Notes under the pieces: model-generated
The model's input: the letters and a program-made list of their open reading frames with translations, nothing else
Told to the model about the DNA's origin: nothing
The model's database searches: none
DNA from: a virus
Virus record (IMG/VR): IMGVR_UViG_3300005548_000026
Location: 1-32,333 of that record
Reading direction: 5' to 3' (one strand)
Length of the DNA stretch: 32,333 nt
Shown here: one piece after another, positions 6,943 to 13,589 of the stretch
How positions within the stretch are numbered: position 1 is the first letter of the stretch
Layout: each line of letters begins with the position of its first letter
Position numbers and translations under genes: made by a program

Positions 6943-6976
6943 GCCTTGTCTACTCCTGATACGGAGAACTCATAGC

Positions 6977-7006
6977 TAAGCCCCCTGCCTTACGGTAGGG
7001 GGCTTA
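6977..7006. terminator. GC-rich hairpin, first of three in the convergent zone
   Basis: TAAGCCCCCT (6977-6986) pairs perfectly with AGGGGGCTTA (6997-7006). Three more pairs, including one G-T, leave a four-base loop. No T-run follows on either strand, so alone it is not a classical intrinsic terminator. It may block decay or antisense reading between the two converging gene sets. Confidence 0.6.
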
Positions 7007-7013
7007 ACAAGGT

Positions 7014-7064
7014 AGAAGGGCCGGTAACGCCCGCAGGAGAGGTAACGGTACCGGCCCTTCTTTT
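7014..7064 (+). terminator. Rho-independent terminator of the plus-strand genes
   Basis: AGAAGGGCCGGTA (7014-7026) pairs perfectly with TACCGGCCCTTCT (7049-7061), and the stem runs into TTTT at 7061-7064. The loop is about 22 bases. It follows the last plus-strand gene and faces the end of the minus-strand holin gene, the expected place for a stop between converging operons. There is no T-run in the minus direction. Confidence 0.8.
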
Positions 7065-7092
7065 GTGCCCTAGACCCTGTAGCTAGGGCACA
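7064..7092. terminator. Hairpin covering the holin stop codon
   Basis: TGTGCCCTA (7064-7072) pairs perfectly with TAGGGCACA (7084-7092), with an 11-base loop. It includes the stop codon of the minus-strand holin gene. It lacks a T-run in either direction; on the minus strand an A-run follows. It may act together with the two neighbouring hairpins. Confidence 0.5.
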
Positions 7093-7472
7093 GGTGTTGG
7101 CACGACAACAGGTGGTTCAGTCGTCGGCGGGTCTGGAATCTGATAGACCAGGGCCAACGCCGCGAAGAACGCACCAATTGCCGTAACCAATTCAAGCTGT
7201 GAAACAACGCGATCATCGAATGCTGGCACAAGCGCCGCAATGAACGCTCCTGCCGCTCCGATCAGTGACTTGATTGCTCCACCGTAAACACCCGGAACGT
7301 TGTCAACAAACGCTGTCAACGCGCCCGATGCAAGTACGGCCCCTAGAGCGATAAGCCACGTCTGCGTGTCAATATCGCCGAAGTCCGTATGACCGGTGAG
7401 AGCAGTAGTCAACGCTGCAATGACCGCCATGATGAGAGCGATCAGTGCTTTGACGTTACCACTAGCTGTCAA
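7083..7472 (-). CDS. Putative holin
   Basis: This 129-residue protein starts at TTG 7472, fixed by a perfect AAGGAGG six bases upstream; no ATG fits. It has three or four hydrophobic stretches: about 9-26 (ALIALIMAVIAALTTALT), 38-56 (TWLIALGAVLASGALTAFV), 63-84 (YGGAIKSLIGAAGAFIAALVPA) and 94-112 (VTAIGAFFAALALVYQI). The tail is rich in Pro, Thr and Val (PDPPTTEPPVVVPTP). Size and layout fit phage holins that make the membrane lesion releasing the endolysin, which here is coded on the other strand. The call rests on topology and position and not on a family motif. Confidence 0.65.
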   Translation of the reverse strand: MTASGNVKALIALIMAVIAALTTALTGHTDFGDIDTQTWLIALGAVLASGALTAFVDNVPGVYGGAIKSLIGAAGAFIAALVPAFDDRVVSQLELVTAIGAFFAALALVYQIPDPPTTEPPVVVPTPVP

Positions 7473-7478
7473 CTCTAA

Positions 7479-7485
7479 CCTCCTT
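7479..7485 (-). promoter_or_regulatory. Shine-Dalgarno site setting the TTG start of the holin
   Basis: On the minus strand this is AAGGAGG, six bases before TTG 7472-7470. The optimal match explains how a weak TTG start can be used, and rules out later starts inside the first membrane helix. Confidence 0.7.
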
Positions 7486-7517
7486 GTAGGGTGGATAACA
7501 GACTAACCCTGCGGTTG

Positions 7518-7898
7518 TCAGTCTGTACTGGTAGCCGCCTTTACGACCTCGCGGCAATTCTGTAGCGGAGCTAGCTTGTCAATGAACACGTAAACGTCGG
7601 GTCTTGCGTCCGGCGGAATACCTTGCTTTCGCAGGAAACGTGCAAGGTTCAGATGACGCTCGTTTTGTGATCTACAGGTAGTGTAGATTGTTTCGCGTCT
7701 TTGCTGCTGAATCTCCATGCTCAGCTTTAGACTCTGTGCAGCGAGTACTTGTGTTTGCTCAGCGACTTTCTGTGTATCATCGGCCTGTTGTTTATACAGG
7801 AAAAGCAGTACTCCAATCGCTAGCGCCATAGCGAAGACGATTACGATGTACGCACCGGCAAGGTGGTTACCAATGTACCTCGGTATTCTCTGCGGCAT
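7518..7898 (-). CDS. Membrane-anchored coiled-coil protein of the lysis cluster
   Basis: This 126-residue protein has a basic N-terminus (PQRIPRYIGN), one strong membrane segment at about 13-35 (AGAYIVIVFAMALAIGVLLFLY), and then a Gln/Ala-rich coiled-coil-like stretch (about 36-70). The C-terminal domain has two cysteines (TTCRSQNE and LQNCREVV) that could form a disulfide outside the cell. The layout (N-terminal anchor, extracytoplasmic coiled coil) resembles i-spanins. The host is probably Gram-positive and no partner lipoprotein is clear, so a holin accessory or cell-envelope protein is equally likely. It sits between two holin-like genes. Confidence 0.6.
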   Translation of the reverse strand: MPQRIPRYIGNHLAGAYIVIVFAMALAIGVLLFLYKQQADDTQKVAEQTQVLAAQSLKLSMEIQQQRRETIYTTCRSQNERHLNLARFLRKQGIPPDARPDVYVFIDKLAPLQNCREVVKAATSTD

Positions 7899-7901
7899 TA
7901 G

Positions 7902-8120
7902 TTACGATCCTCCGTTTCCGTTCTTTTTGAAACCGAACAAGAAGCCTGCGACAATCACCATCACCGGTGTAACTATCGTCAATCCGGTATAGTCCTTAAG
8001 AAACAAACTAACCAGTGACACGATTGCCCACACCCCGGCGACGACGAGGGCAATGATGTAAACTAGCTCATCTCTGTTCACGACGCTTATGGTATCCATT
8101 TCTTTTATGACAGGACGCAT
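7902..8120 (-). CDS. Small holin-like protein, two membrane helices
   Basis: This 72-residue protein has two hydrophobic segments (LVYIIALVVAGVWAIVSLVSLF and TIVTPVMVIVAGFLFGF) joined by a short KDYTG turn, with a basic Gly/Asn tail (KKNGNGGS). This is class II holin topology. Start choice is uncertain. ATG 8120 has AGGG only one base away; ATG 8099 (65 residues) would skip an overlap with the small frame upstream. With the neighbouring genes it may form a holin/antiholin set; which is which cannot be told. Confidence 0.6.
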   Translation of the reverse strand: MRPVIKEMDTISVVNRDELVYIIALVVAGVWAIVSLVSLFLKDYTGLTIVTPVMVIVAGFLFGFKKNGNGGS

Positions 8121-8181
8121 ACCCTAAACTATATCCGACAGCAAACAGCAACACACACGTTAGTACGAACGAAATAGTCAA
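8068..8181 (-). CDS. Possible 37-residue membrane peptide overlapping the holin-like gene
   Basis: The TTG start at 8181 overlaps the stop of the upstream tail gene (TTGA), a coupling typical of this genome. The frame reads into the holin-like gene for 53 bases. The product has an N-terminal hydrophobic helix (TISFVLTCVLLFAVGYSLGY), a Cys, and a basic tail (CHKRNGYHKRREQR), a plausible small membrane protein. It fills what is otherwise a 57-base gap. It may be a lysis regulator or chance. Confidence 0.4.
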   Translation of the reverse strand: MTISFVLTCVLLFAVGYSLGYASCHKRNGYHKRREQR

Positions 8182-8861
8182 ACCAACTCACCGGCTTTCA
8201 ATGAAGGCAACCATCGGTAGAACTGTGTCCGTCTGATTACTTGCGCTCCAAAACAAGTCCAACCAACTTCATTGACTCCCCCTTGTTCTTCGGTTTCAAG
8301 ACCGATATAGAACGTACCCCTGATAGAAGTGTCATTGGAGTATTGGACGAGATGCCAGTCTTCGGTTGTGTCTCCGACAGCGGTATAGAAACCCCACTGC
8401 TCGACTGTTGAAGGTGTAATCCTGATACCGAGTTTAGAAGGTCTTTGAGGATCAAAGTCAACAATCACATCACCAGCTATATCATCCCACGTACCAGTCG
8501 AGCCACTGTACTTGCGAAAGAAGTATGACTCAGTGATACCGCCACCAAAGCCTGACGAGTAGCCAACGTAGCTAACCGGATCGGTCAGTGCAACGATCCT
8601 GTGGGATTCTAGCGCGGCACCTAGTCCCGACTCAGGCCGACAACCGTAAGCTTCGATAATGTTGCCATTGAACGTTTCAGCGACATACATGCTGCCATTG
8701 ACGGCAAACTCCACAGTACCGATAATCGCTGACCCGTCGCCTTTACTCTGCAATGGGAACCTCGCCCACGAATACCACTTGCCTCCATCGCTAAGAGGGT
8801 TCTCGCCAGGAGGGAAGTCATTATCCGGGTAAATCTCGGTAGTGTTGTCGAAAGCAGCCAT
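8178..8861 (-). CDS. Lectin-like (ConA-type jelly roll) virion protein
   Basis: This 227-residue protein has a beta-sandwich composition with the pattern of concanavalin-A-like jelly rolls: FAVNGSMYVAETF near 52-64, YFFRKYSGSTGTWDDI near 112-127, KLGIRITPSTVEQWGFYTAV near 143-162 and FYIGLETEEQGG near 184-195. There is no signal peptide or membrane segment. It overlaps the previous gene by one base (TAATG) and is the last of the tail gene run, so it is probably a tail-tip or fiber part that binds host sugars. Family assignment is by fold pattern only. Confidence 0.55.
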   Translation of the reverse strand: MAAFDNTTEIYPDNDFPPGENPLSDGGKWYSWARFPLQSKGDGSAIIGTVEFAVNGSMYVAETFNGNIIEAYGCRPESGLGAALESHRIVALTDPVSYVGYSSGFGGGITESYFFRKYSGSTGTWDDIAGDVIVDFDPQRPSKLGIRITPSTVEQWGFYTAVGDTTEDWHLVQYSNDTSIRGTFYIGLETEEQGGVNEVGWTCFGAQVIRRTQFYRWLPSLKAGELV

Positions 8862-9784
8862 TACCAGATAAGGTCGATATCTACTTCTTCACGAATGTTA
8901 GAGATAGCAACTTCGACTGGCATCTGAGTGACTCTCAGCTTGCCGTCAATCTTACGAGCAACGTCAATAGGCTCTTGCGTGACACGCAGCTTAGGGAACG
9001 TTTCGTGGAAAGCAGCATCGACAGGCAGTTGAGTGAGCCTAAAGTTCGGAGCGCCCTTGTAACCAACGTCAGCGGTTTCTGAGGTAATTCTCGCTGCTGG
9101 CGCACCACTGTAAGCGGTGTCAACCGGTACTTGTGTGACACGGTATGGATTGATGGATACATCGGTTAGAACGAGTGTCCATGAGATAGTGGCAAACACG
9201 CTCCCTGTGAAAGAGAACGCTGGCGGGTCTTCGGACGTAACCGCGCTGATCTGCTTGGTAGCACCCATGACAGTACAGCTAGTACCATCTGTGGTGTTAC
9301 CTGGCGTGATCGCGCTAACAGCGTTGGAATAGCCACTAGGCCCGGACGTGAGGGTGAGAGCGTTAGAACCACCCACAGCACTGAAAGCAAGAATGTCCCT
9401 GGTTCCTGTCCAAGATAGGTTAGGGCTGTCGAGGGCTGTAGTGCTGATAGCGTCCGTAGATATGACATAGCTACCGGCACCAGTGACACGCCAGCAGATA
9501 GCGGCAAGCCGTCTTGACGCCGCCATAGTGAAAGTGACGGTTGAACCCTCAGAACCTGTGGCGGTCTTAAGCCACATTTCCTGATGATCGTCGTCAGCGT
9601 CGGCCTGACTGGTAATGATCTTAGACCAGCCAGCAGGCATAGACGTAGTGCCCATGTTGTTAGGCGCACGTACCAAAAGCACAAGTAGATCGTCAGCCGC
9701 AATCGAACCCGGCAACGTGATGTTGTGAGGGTTAGTTGATGCTGAAGCATAAGTGGCTCTGCCTGCGTCTACTGGTGAGGACAT
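8861..9784 (-). CDS. Minor tail protein with beta-sandwich and five C-terminal repeats
   Basis: In this 307-residue protein, residues 1-210 match a beta-sandwich domain often found in phage tail and bacterial surface proteins: SIAADDLLVLLVRAPNN at 27-43, MPAGWSKI at 49-56, MWLKTATGSEGSTVTFTM at 70-87 and ATISWTLVL at 198-206. Residues 214-296 hold five copies of an approximately 18-residue repeat centred on RVTQxPVDVA. Such repeats often form an extended stalk in fibers. The neighbours are also lectin-like tail genes, so a receptor-binding role is likely. Confidence 0.65.
   Translation of the reverse strand: MSSPVDAGRATYASASTNPHNITLPGSIAADDLLVLLVRAPNNMGTTSMPAGWSKIITSQADADDDHQEMWLKTATGSEGSTVTFTMAASRRLAAICWRVTGAGSYVISTDAISTTALDSPNLSWTGTRDILAFSAVGGSNALTLTSGPSGYSNAVSAITPGNTTDGTSCTVMGATKQISAVTSEDPPAFSFTGSVFATISWTLVLTDVSINPYRVTQVPVDTAYSGAPAARITSETADVGYKGAPNFRLTQLPVDAAFHETFPKLRVTQEPIDVARKIDGKLRVTQMPVEVAISNIREEVDIDLIW
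8897..9145 (-). repeat. Five coding repeats of about 18 residues (RVTQxPVDVA)
   Basis: The copies begin at YRVTQVPVDTAY, ARITSETADVGY, FRLTQLPVDAAF, LRVTQEPIDVAR and LRVTQMPVEVAI. The second copy has diverged most. The repeat lies at the C-terminus of a tail protein and is in frame throughout. Confidence 0.7.
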
Positions 9785-9785
9785 A

Positions 9786-10814
9786 TTACGTGGTTAGCTT
9801 AGCTCCGGCTTCCATCGCGTTCACAGAACTGATATCCCACGGATTACCGCTAGGATCAGCTTCACGGATATCGTAGAAGTTCTGATACGAAAGCGAGAGA
9901 ATCTTCTCAGGGCCAGTTTCGATTTCAGTACCGCTGAACCTACTCAGCAGTTTAAACTTGCGAGTACCTGCATCCGTCTTACGCGCTCTAGCGTTGATCT
10001 GGATGCCGTAGACAAGTCCCGTACCAGCAGAGAGCGAACCGTAGTTATAGGTGTCCTTGTTGCCGACGGTGAGAGTCTCGACGTAATCGGTATCGTCGTT
10101 CGGAGTAGCTTCGTCAACCAGCAGATAGTTGCTGGTGCTGTTACCGTCAGAACCAACCATCTGACTCGTAGTACCGTCAGCATTCGGGTAGAGCGCCTGA
10201 ACGCGGATATCGCCGATGAAATCGTTGTTCGGGAAACCAGTGACACCCGAGTCAACGCCGTCCATAAGGATAAAGTCGGTGATTCGCACGTCCCTGGTTC
10301 CACCGGCGTTATGCCCGAGTCGGAACATATTGGCGGTAGCGTTAGAAGTGTTCTTGGTATCGAGGCCAGAGAGGTTCAGATCGGTCACGCCGTCAATCCG
10401 TGTAACAGCAATACCTGTGGAATCGTGGATCGTTACCTTGAATTCGACGTAATACCAAATAGCCGTAGTCATTACGATAGAACCGGTACCGAGCGTCGTG
10501 CCGTTCCTAGTGACATACAGCTTGATAGTCGAACCAACGATCACAGGCCGTATATCTACCTGCGACGATGCTCCGTCGAATAGTGAGAACAACGGTGCAT
10601 CACCGCTGTACGAGTTAAACTTCATACGACAGCCCATGATGAAGGTAGGCCCGTAACTGGTAGGAAGGTTCTTCTGTGCGTTGTGGTCGGTATTGGTAAG
10701 AGCCAGCGCGCTATCACCGAAAGGCCCATCAGTGGTGATAGACGTGTTGAAGTTGAAATCGTACTTCTGCGCCATAGTTGAGATAGCGTCAAAAGAGTCC
10801 ATCCACAGGATCAT
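9786..10814 (-). CDS. LamG-like lectin tail protein
   Basis: This 342-residue protein has an N-terminal half that fits a laminin-G/ConA-type sandwich: WMDSFDAIS at 4-12, FIMGCRMKFNSYSGDAPLFS at 58-77, IKLYVTRNGTTLGTGS near 96-111, WYYVEFKVTIHDSTG near 119-133 and VRITDFILMDG near 175-185. The C-terminal part (about 220-342) has strands with SRFSGTEIETGP and FYDIREADPSGNPW, close to segments seen in phage tail-fiber proteins. It overlaps the upstream gene by four bases. It is probably a virion adhesin that binds surface sugar. Confidence 0.7.
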   Translation of the reverse strand: MILWMDSFDAISTMAQKYDFNFNTSITTDGPFGDSALALTNTDHNAQKNLPTSYGPTFIMGCRMKFNSYSGDAPLFSLFDGASSQVDIRPVIVGSTIKLYVTRNGTTLGTGSIVMTTAIWYYVEFKVTIHDSTGIAVTRIDGVTDLNLSGLDTKNTSNATANMFRLGHNAGGTRDVRITDFILMDGVDSGVTGFPNNDFIGDIRVQALYPNADGTTSQMVGSDGNSTSNYLLVDEATPNDDTDYVETLTVGNKDTYNYGSLSAGTGLVYGIQINARARKTDAGTRKFKLLSRFSGTEIETGPEKILSLSYQNFYDIREADPSGNPWDISSVNAMEAGAKLTT

Positions 10815-11992
10815 GTCCGGTCAACCTCCAAACTGACTGTAATACGGCTAATGATGTTGACACTGTTCAACTTGAAGATCAGGTAGTCGTCTTTAGCGAA
10901 TCCTGTAGTCCAGCCAGTAAGAGTGCTGTTGGTAGTCTTGATAGCACCGGAAAGCGTAAGAGGGTTACTACCGACTATACTCGTCATCGTAGGCCATGTC
11001 GAGTATGTAGACTTAAGGATTTCAACTTCGATATCGCCTGCGAAGTCTGCTACCAGCTCAGCCGATGTTATCTCGCCTGCGAAGGGCATTTTCTTTGCGC
11101 CCTTTATGCCTGGTATCAACGCATAACTGCCTGCATGAAGTGTCATGCTGACACTGCCAGTTTTGGTGTTACCTGCGATGAGCTGGTAAACTGCCTCCCA
11201 ACCGGGATCGACGCCAGGTTCGACGTTAGTGACATTGGTGATGACGATGTAAGACGAGCCACCATTGGTAACGATCTGTCCAGGCTCATAAGTCGTCCCA
11301 GGAGTGTAGTTACCGACAGGAACGCCTACAGGCCCAGGATCACCCTTATAGCCCTGAAGCAGTACACCACCGACACCGGCACCGACAGCAAGCACCCACA
11401 CTCCTAGACCCATACCGCTAGCAGCAATGGTATTGATGCTAAGCTGGTCACCACCCCAAGCCATTTCATGCTCAGCTTGTGGCGTTCTTCCGGCCCTGGA
11501 CGATTTCTCACCGGCAGGGATGGTAATGGTATTATCGAGGATTGATCCACCACCATCCACAGCAATGTCAATCTCCTGATCGCCGCCAGCGGTCGTAACG
11601 AAAGCACCGGCCTTCATAACGACAGCGCCGTCAAGGTCTTCAGGAAACTCCCACACGAAAGCACGGTCTTTGACGATGTTCTCTTCGTCATCCTCAAAAA
11701 CCTTGATTTCGTAGACAGCAGCGTTAGAGCCTAGAGCGCGCCACTTCTGATCGTGGAAGTAAACAGCAGGATCGTACCGTCTAGCCTCACGATGTACACC
11801 AGGCCAGTTAACGTTAACGTCACCGATATTGATGTTTGCGGGATCATCCTCGTAATCTTCAATGTCGATGAGTTGGAGCGAAACAGGGCCAGTCTTCTCT
11901 AGGGATGCTAGCCGAGCTTCGGCTGCCTCAAGCCGTCGTAGCAGCGCACTATCGGTAGTCTGCGGTTGTGGTCGTCTATCGCGCCAAGACAT
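10811..11992 (-). CDS. Minor tail protein with collagen-like linker and carbohydrate-binding-like domain
   Basis: In this 393-residue protein, residues 14-33 form a short helical coiled-coil-like segment (LLRRLEAAEARLASLEK). Residues 60-210 are beta-rich, including YDPAVYFHDQKWRALG. A short Gly-X-Y stretch (GYKGDPGPVG, 214-223) is followed by a CBM5/12-like module: NYTPGTTYEPGQIV at 228-241, SYIVITN at 247-253 and DPGWEAVY at 262-269. The C-terminal domain (280-393) is another beta-sandwich. Collagen-like linkers trimerise phage fibers, and the carbohydrate module would contact host glycan. It follows the hub gene directly, consistent with a tail-tip location. Confidence 0.7.
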   Translation of the reverse strand: MSWRDRRPQPQTTDSALLRRLEAAEARLASLEKTGPVSLQLIDIEDYEDDPANINIGDVNVNWPGVHREARRYDPAVYFHDQKWRALGSNAAVYEIKVFEDDEENIVKDRAFVWEFPEDLDGAVVMKAGAFVTTAGGDQEIDIAVDGGGSILDNTITIPAGEKSSRAGRTPQAEHEMAWGGDQLSINTIAASGMGLGVWVLAVGAGVGGVLLQGYKGDPGPVGVPVGNYTPGTTYEPGQIVTNGGSSYIVITNVTNVEPGVDPGWEAVYQLIAGNTKTGSVSMTLHAGSYALIPGIKGAKKMPFAGEITSAELVADFAGDIEVEILKSTYSTWPTMTSIVGSNPLTLSGAIKTTNSTLTGWTTGFAKDDYLIFKLNSVNIISRITVSLEVDRT

Positions 11993-13116
11993 TACGCCAA
12001 CCTCGGTGGGATCATTTCAAGCTCAAACTCTATTTCTTCGTTACCGCTGTTGTCGATGTTGAAGTTGAGAGCTTGCACAAGGAAGTAAGCATCGACGTGC
12101 CGGTACTCAAAGTCGTACTCAGCGTGGATACGGTCACCGATCATACCGCGTGGGCCAGCGCCCGAATAGAAGTTAGGCACCTGAAACTGTGGATTGAGTA
12201 CAGCGAGGCTAAGCGAGCGTTCCGGCCCAAGGTTCGTAGACCCCTGAAAGTCCGTCATCGCGTCAAGCGCCTTCTGATCCTGTACTGATCCAAAATCCTC
12301 CACAGTGTCCAAGCGGCTGAACTGCGCTTTGTTGTCAACGTCGGTCTTAGTGGCTCCCATCTTCTTACCGTTCAACTGACTGGTACCGAGGCCAAGTGTC
12401 CATGTACCCTTCGGGCCGATGTTATTCCAGTCAAAGTCGATTAGAGCGCCACCAGCTTCAGTCCAACGCGGAGCGTAGTCATACGGTGTAAAGCCAGAGT
12501 CCCTGCCGCCGGGGTACATAAAGAACTCAAGCGTGACAGGAGAGATAGCGAACTCAAAGCCGTCGTCCGGCCCCATCTCGCTAAGCGCCTTGATATGGTC
12601 GTAGATGGTAGTCGGGTCAGCAGGGTAAATCTTGTAGCTAGTGTGAAAGCCTGTGCCAACACCGCTATGAGGGAAGATAGGCCAGCTATACGCGGGATCG
12701 GCGTCGTACATCTTATTGATGAGCCGACGTGCAATCTCGCACGTATCGAGGTTGCGGTACCTAATAGGCCAATCTACCCAACCACCGTTAACGTACAGCT
12801 TAGGATCGAAAGGATATATACGGCGCTTAAGGTAATGAAGAAAGTCAGCACCACCAACAAGCAGACTATCCCTATCCTTGTTAAGGTTGATTGAGTTGAC
12901 AATCCCACCAGTAATGATAGTACCATTACGATATATAGTGTAACTGGTACGATAAGGCCCGATAAGGTTCGGAGTGAGGTCAGGATGCCCAAGCGGGATT
13001 TCACAGCTCATCGGCCCTTCGTCGCTATTGACGAGTGAGAACGTTAGATCATTAACGCGGAAAAACCCCGTAGGGTTTACCATGCTCTCTACAAAGGCAA
13101 CTTGCCAATCTGCCAT
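11992..13116 (-). CDS. Tail hub / baseplate protein
   Basis: This 374-residue protein is the second gene after the tape measure, where long-tailed phages code the hub (gp27/Tal N-terminal type). The sequence pattern agrees: an N-terminal strand-rich domain with LTFSLVNSDEGPMSCEIP at 24-41, YTIYRNGTIITGGIV near 58-72, then a middle domain with Trp/Tyr-rich strands (WPIRYRNLDTCEIARRLI) and a return to a beta-barrel at the C-terminus (NIDNSGNEEIEFELEMIP). The protein starts and ends with one-base overlaps to its neighbours. No lysozyme or peptidase motif is seen. Confidence 0.7.
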   Translation of the reverse strand: MADWQVAFVESMVNPTGFFRVNDLTFSLVNSDEGPMSCEIPLGHPDLTPNLIGPYRTSYTIYRNGTIITGGIVNSINLNKDRDSLLVGGADFLHYLKRRIYPFDPKLYVNGGWVDWPIRYRNLDTCEIARRLINKMYDADPAYSWPIFPHSGVGTGFHTSYKIYPADPTTIYDHIKALSEMGPDDGFEFAISPVTLEFFMYPGGRDSGFTPYDYAPRWTEAGGALIDFDWNNIGPKGTWTLGLGTSQLNGKKMGATKTDVDNKAQFSRLDTVEDFGSVQDQKALDAMTDFQGSTNLGPERSLSLAVLNPQFQVPNFYSGAGPRGMIGDRIHAEYDFEYRHVDAYFLVQALNFNIDNSGNEEIEFELEMIPPRLA

Positions 13117-13589
13117 TAGGCCAGGTAGTACCGAGTGCTTCCGTTCACGAAGTACGGGATCGGAAACTTCAGGGTTATATGGAACGAACTGACGCTAACG
13201 AAATCGGTTGTCATAGGAATGCTCTTAGACGTGACAACGTAATCCTGCGTAGCGACAGCAGCCCATCCGGTCAACTGCAAGGCGAGAGTACCGTGGTTGC
13301 GATTGACAGGCTTATCGTCTATGTCGTACAGAGGGGTAAGCGCCAACGTGAGAGCGTCGCGCTTACTAGTGTAATCGGCCCCCAGGTTCCCAACCACGTC
13401 GCCATTGATAGTGACGTACAGCGCACCTTCAGGATGGTACGCAGGCCACTCGCCCATAACAATGGCTTTCTTGTACTTATGCTCTTCAATCTCGATTTCA
13501 GGTTCAAACGAGTCAACGATAGGATAGCTCAGAGTATTGAGTTCCAGTGTCGATCGTCCGAACGGTCTTAGCTCGATAAAGTCGATCAT
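13116..13589 (-). CDS. Distal tail protein-like (Dit)
   Basis: This 157-residue, beta-rich protein is the first gene after the tape measure, the standard place for the distal tail protein that forms the ring between tube and hub. Visible segments are ELRPFGRSTLELNT at 6-19, EIEIEEHKYKKAIVMGEWP near 31-49, GALYVTINGDVVGNLG near 55-70 and HITLKFPIPYFVNGSTRYYL at the end. The assignment depends on position and fold pattern; the length is short for a full Dit with a galectin-like domain. Confidence 0.6.
   Translation of the reverse strand: MIDFIELRPFGRSTLELNTLSYPIVDSFEPEIEIEEHKYKKAIVMGEWPAYHPEGALYVTINGDVVGNLGADYTSKRDALTLALTPLYDIDDKPVNRNHGTLALQLTGWAAVATQDYVVTSKSIPMTTDFVSVSSFHITLKFPIPYFVNGSTRYYLA

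Noticed and set aside
7518-7898. An i-spanin (Rz) call for the coiled-coil membrane protein
   Set aside because: Topology fits, but there is no clear partner lipoprotein and the host is probably Gram-positive, so I kept the neutral description.
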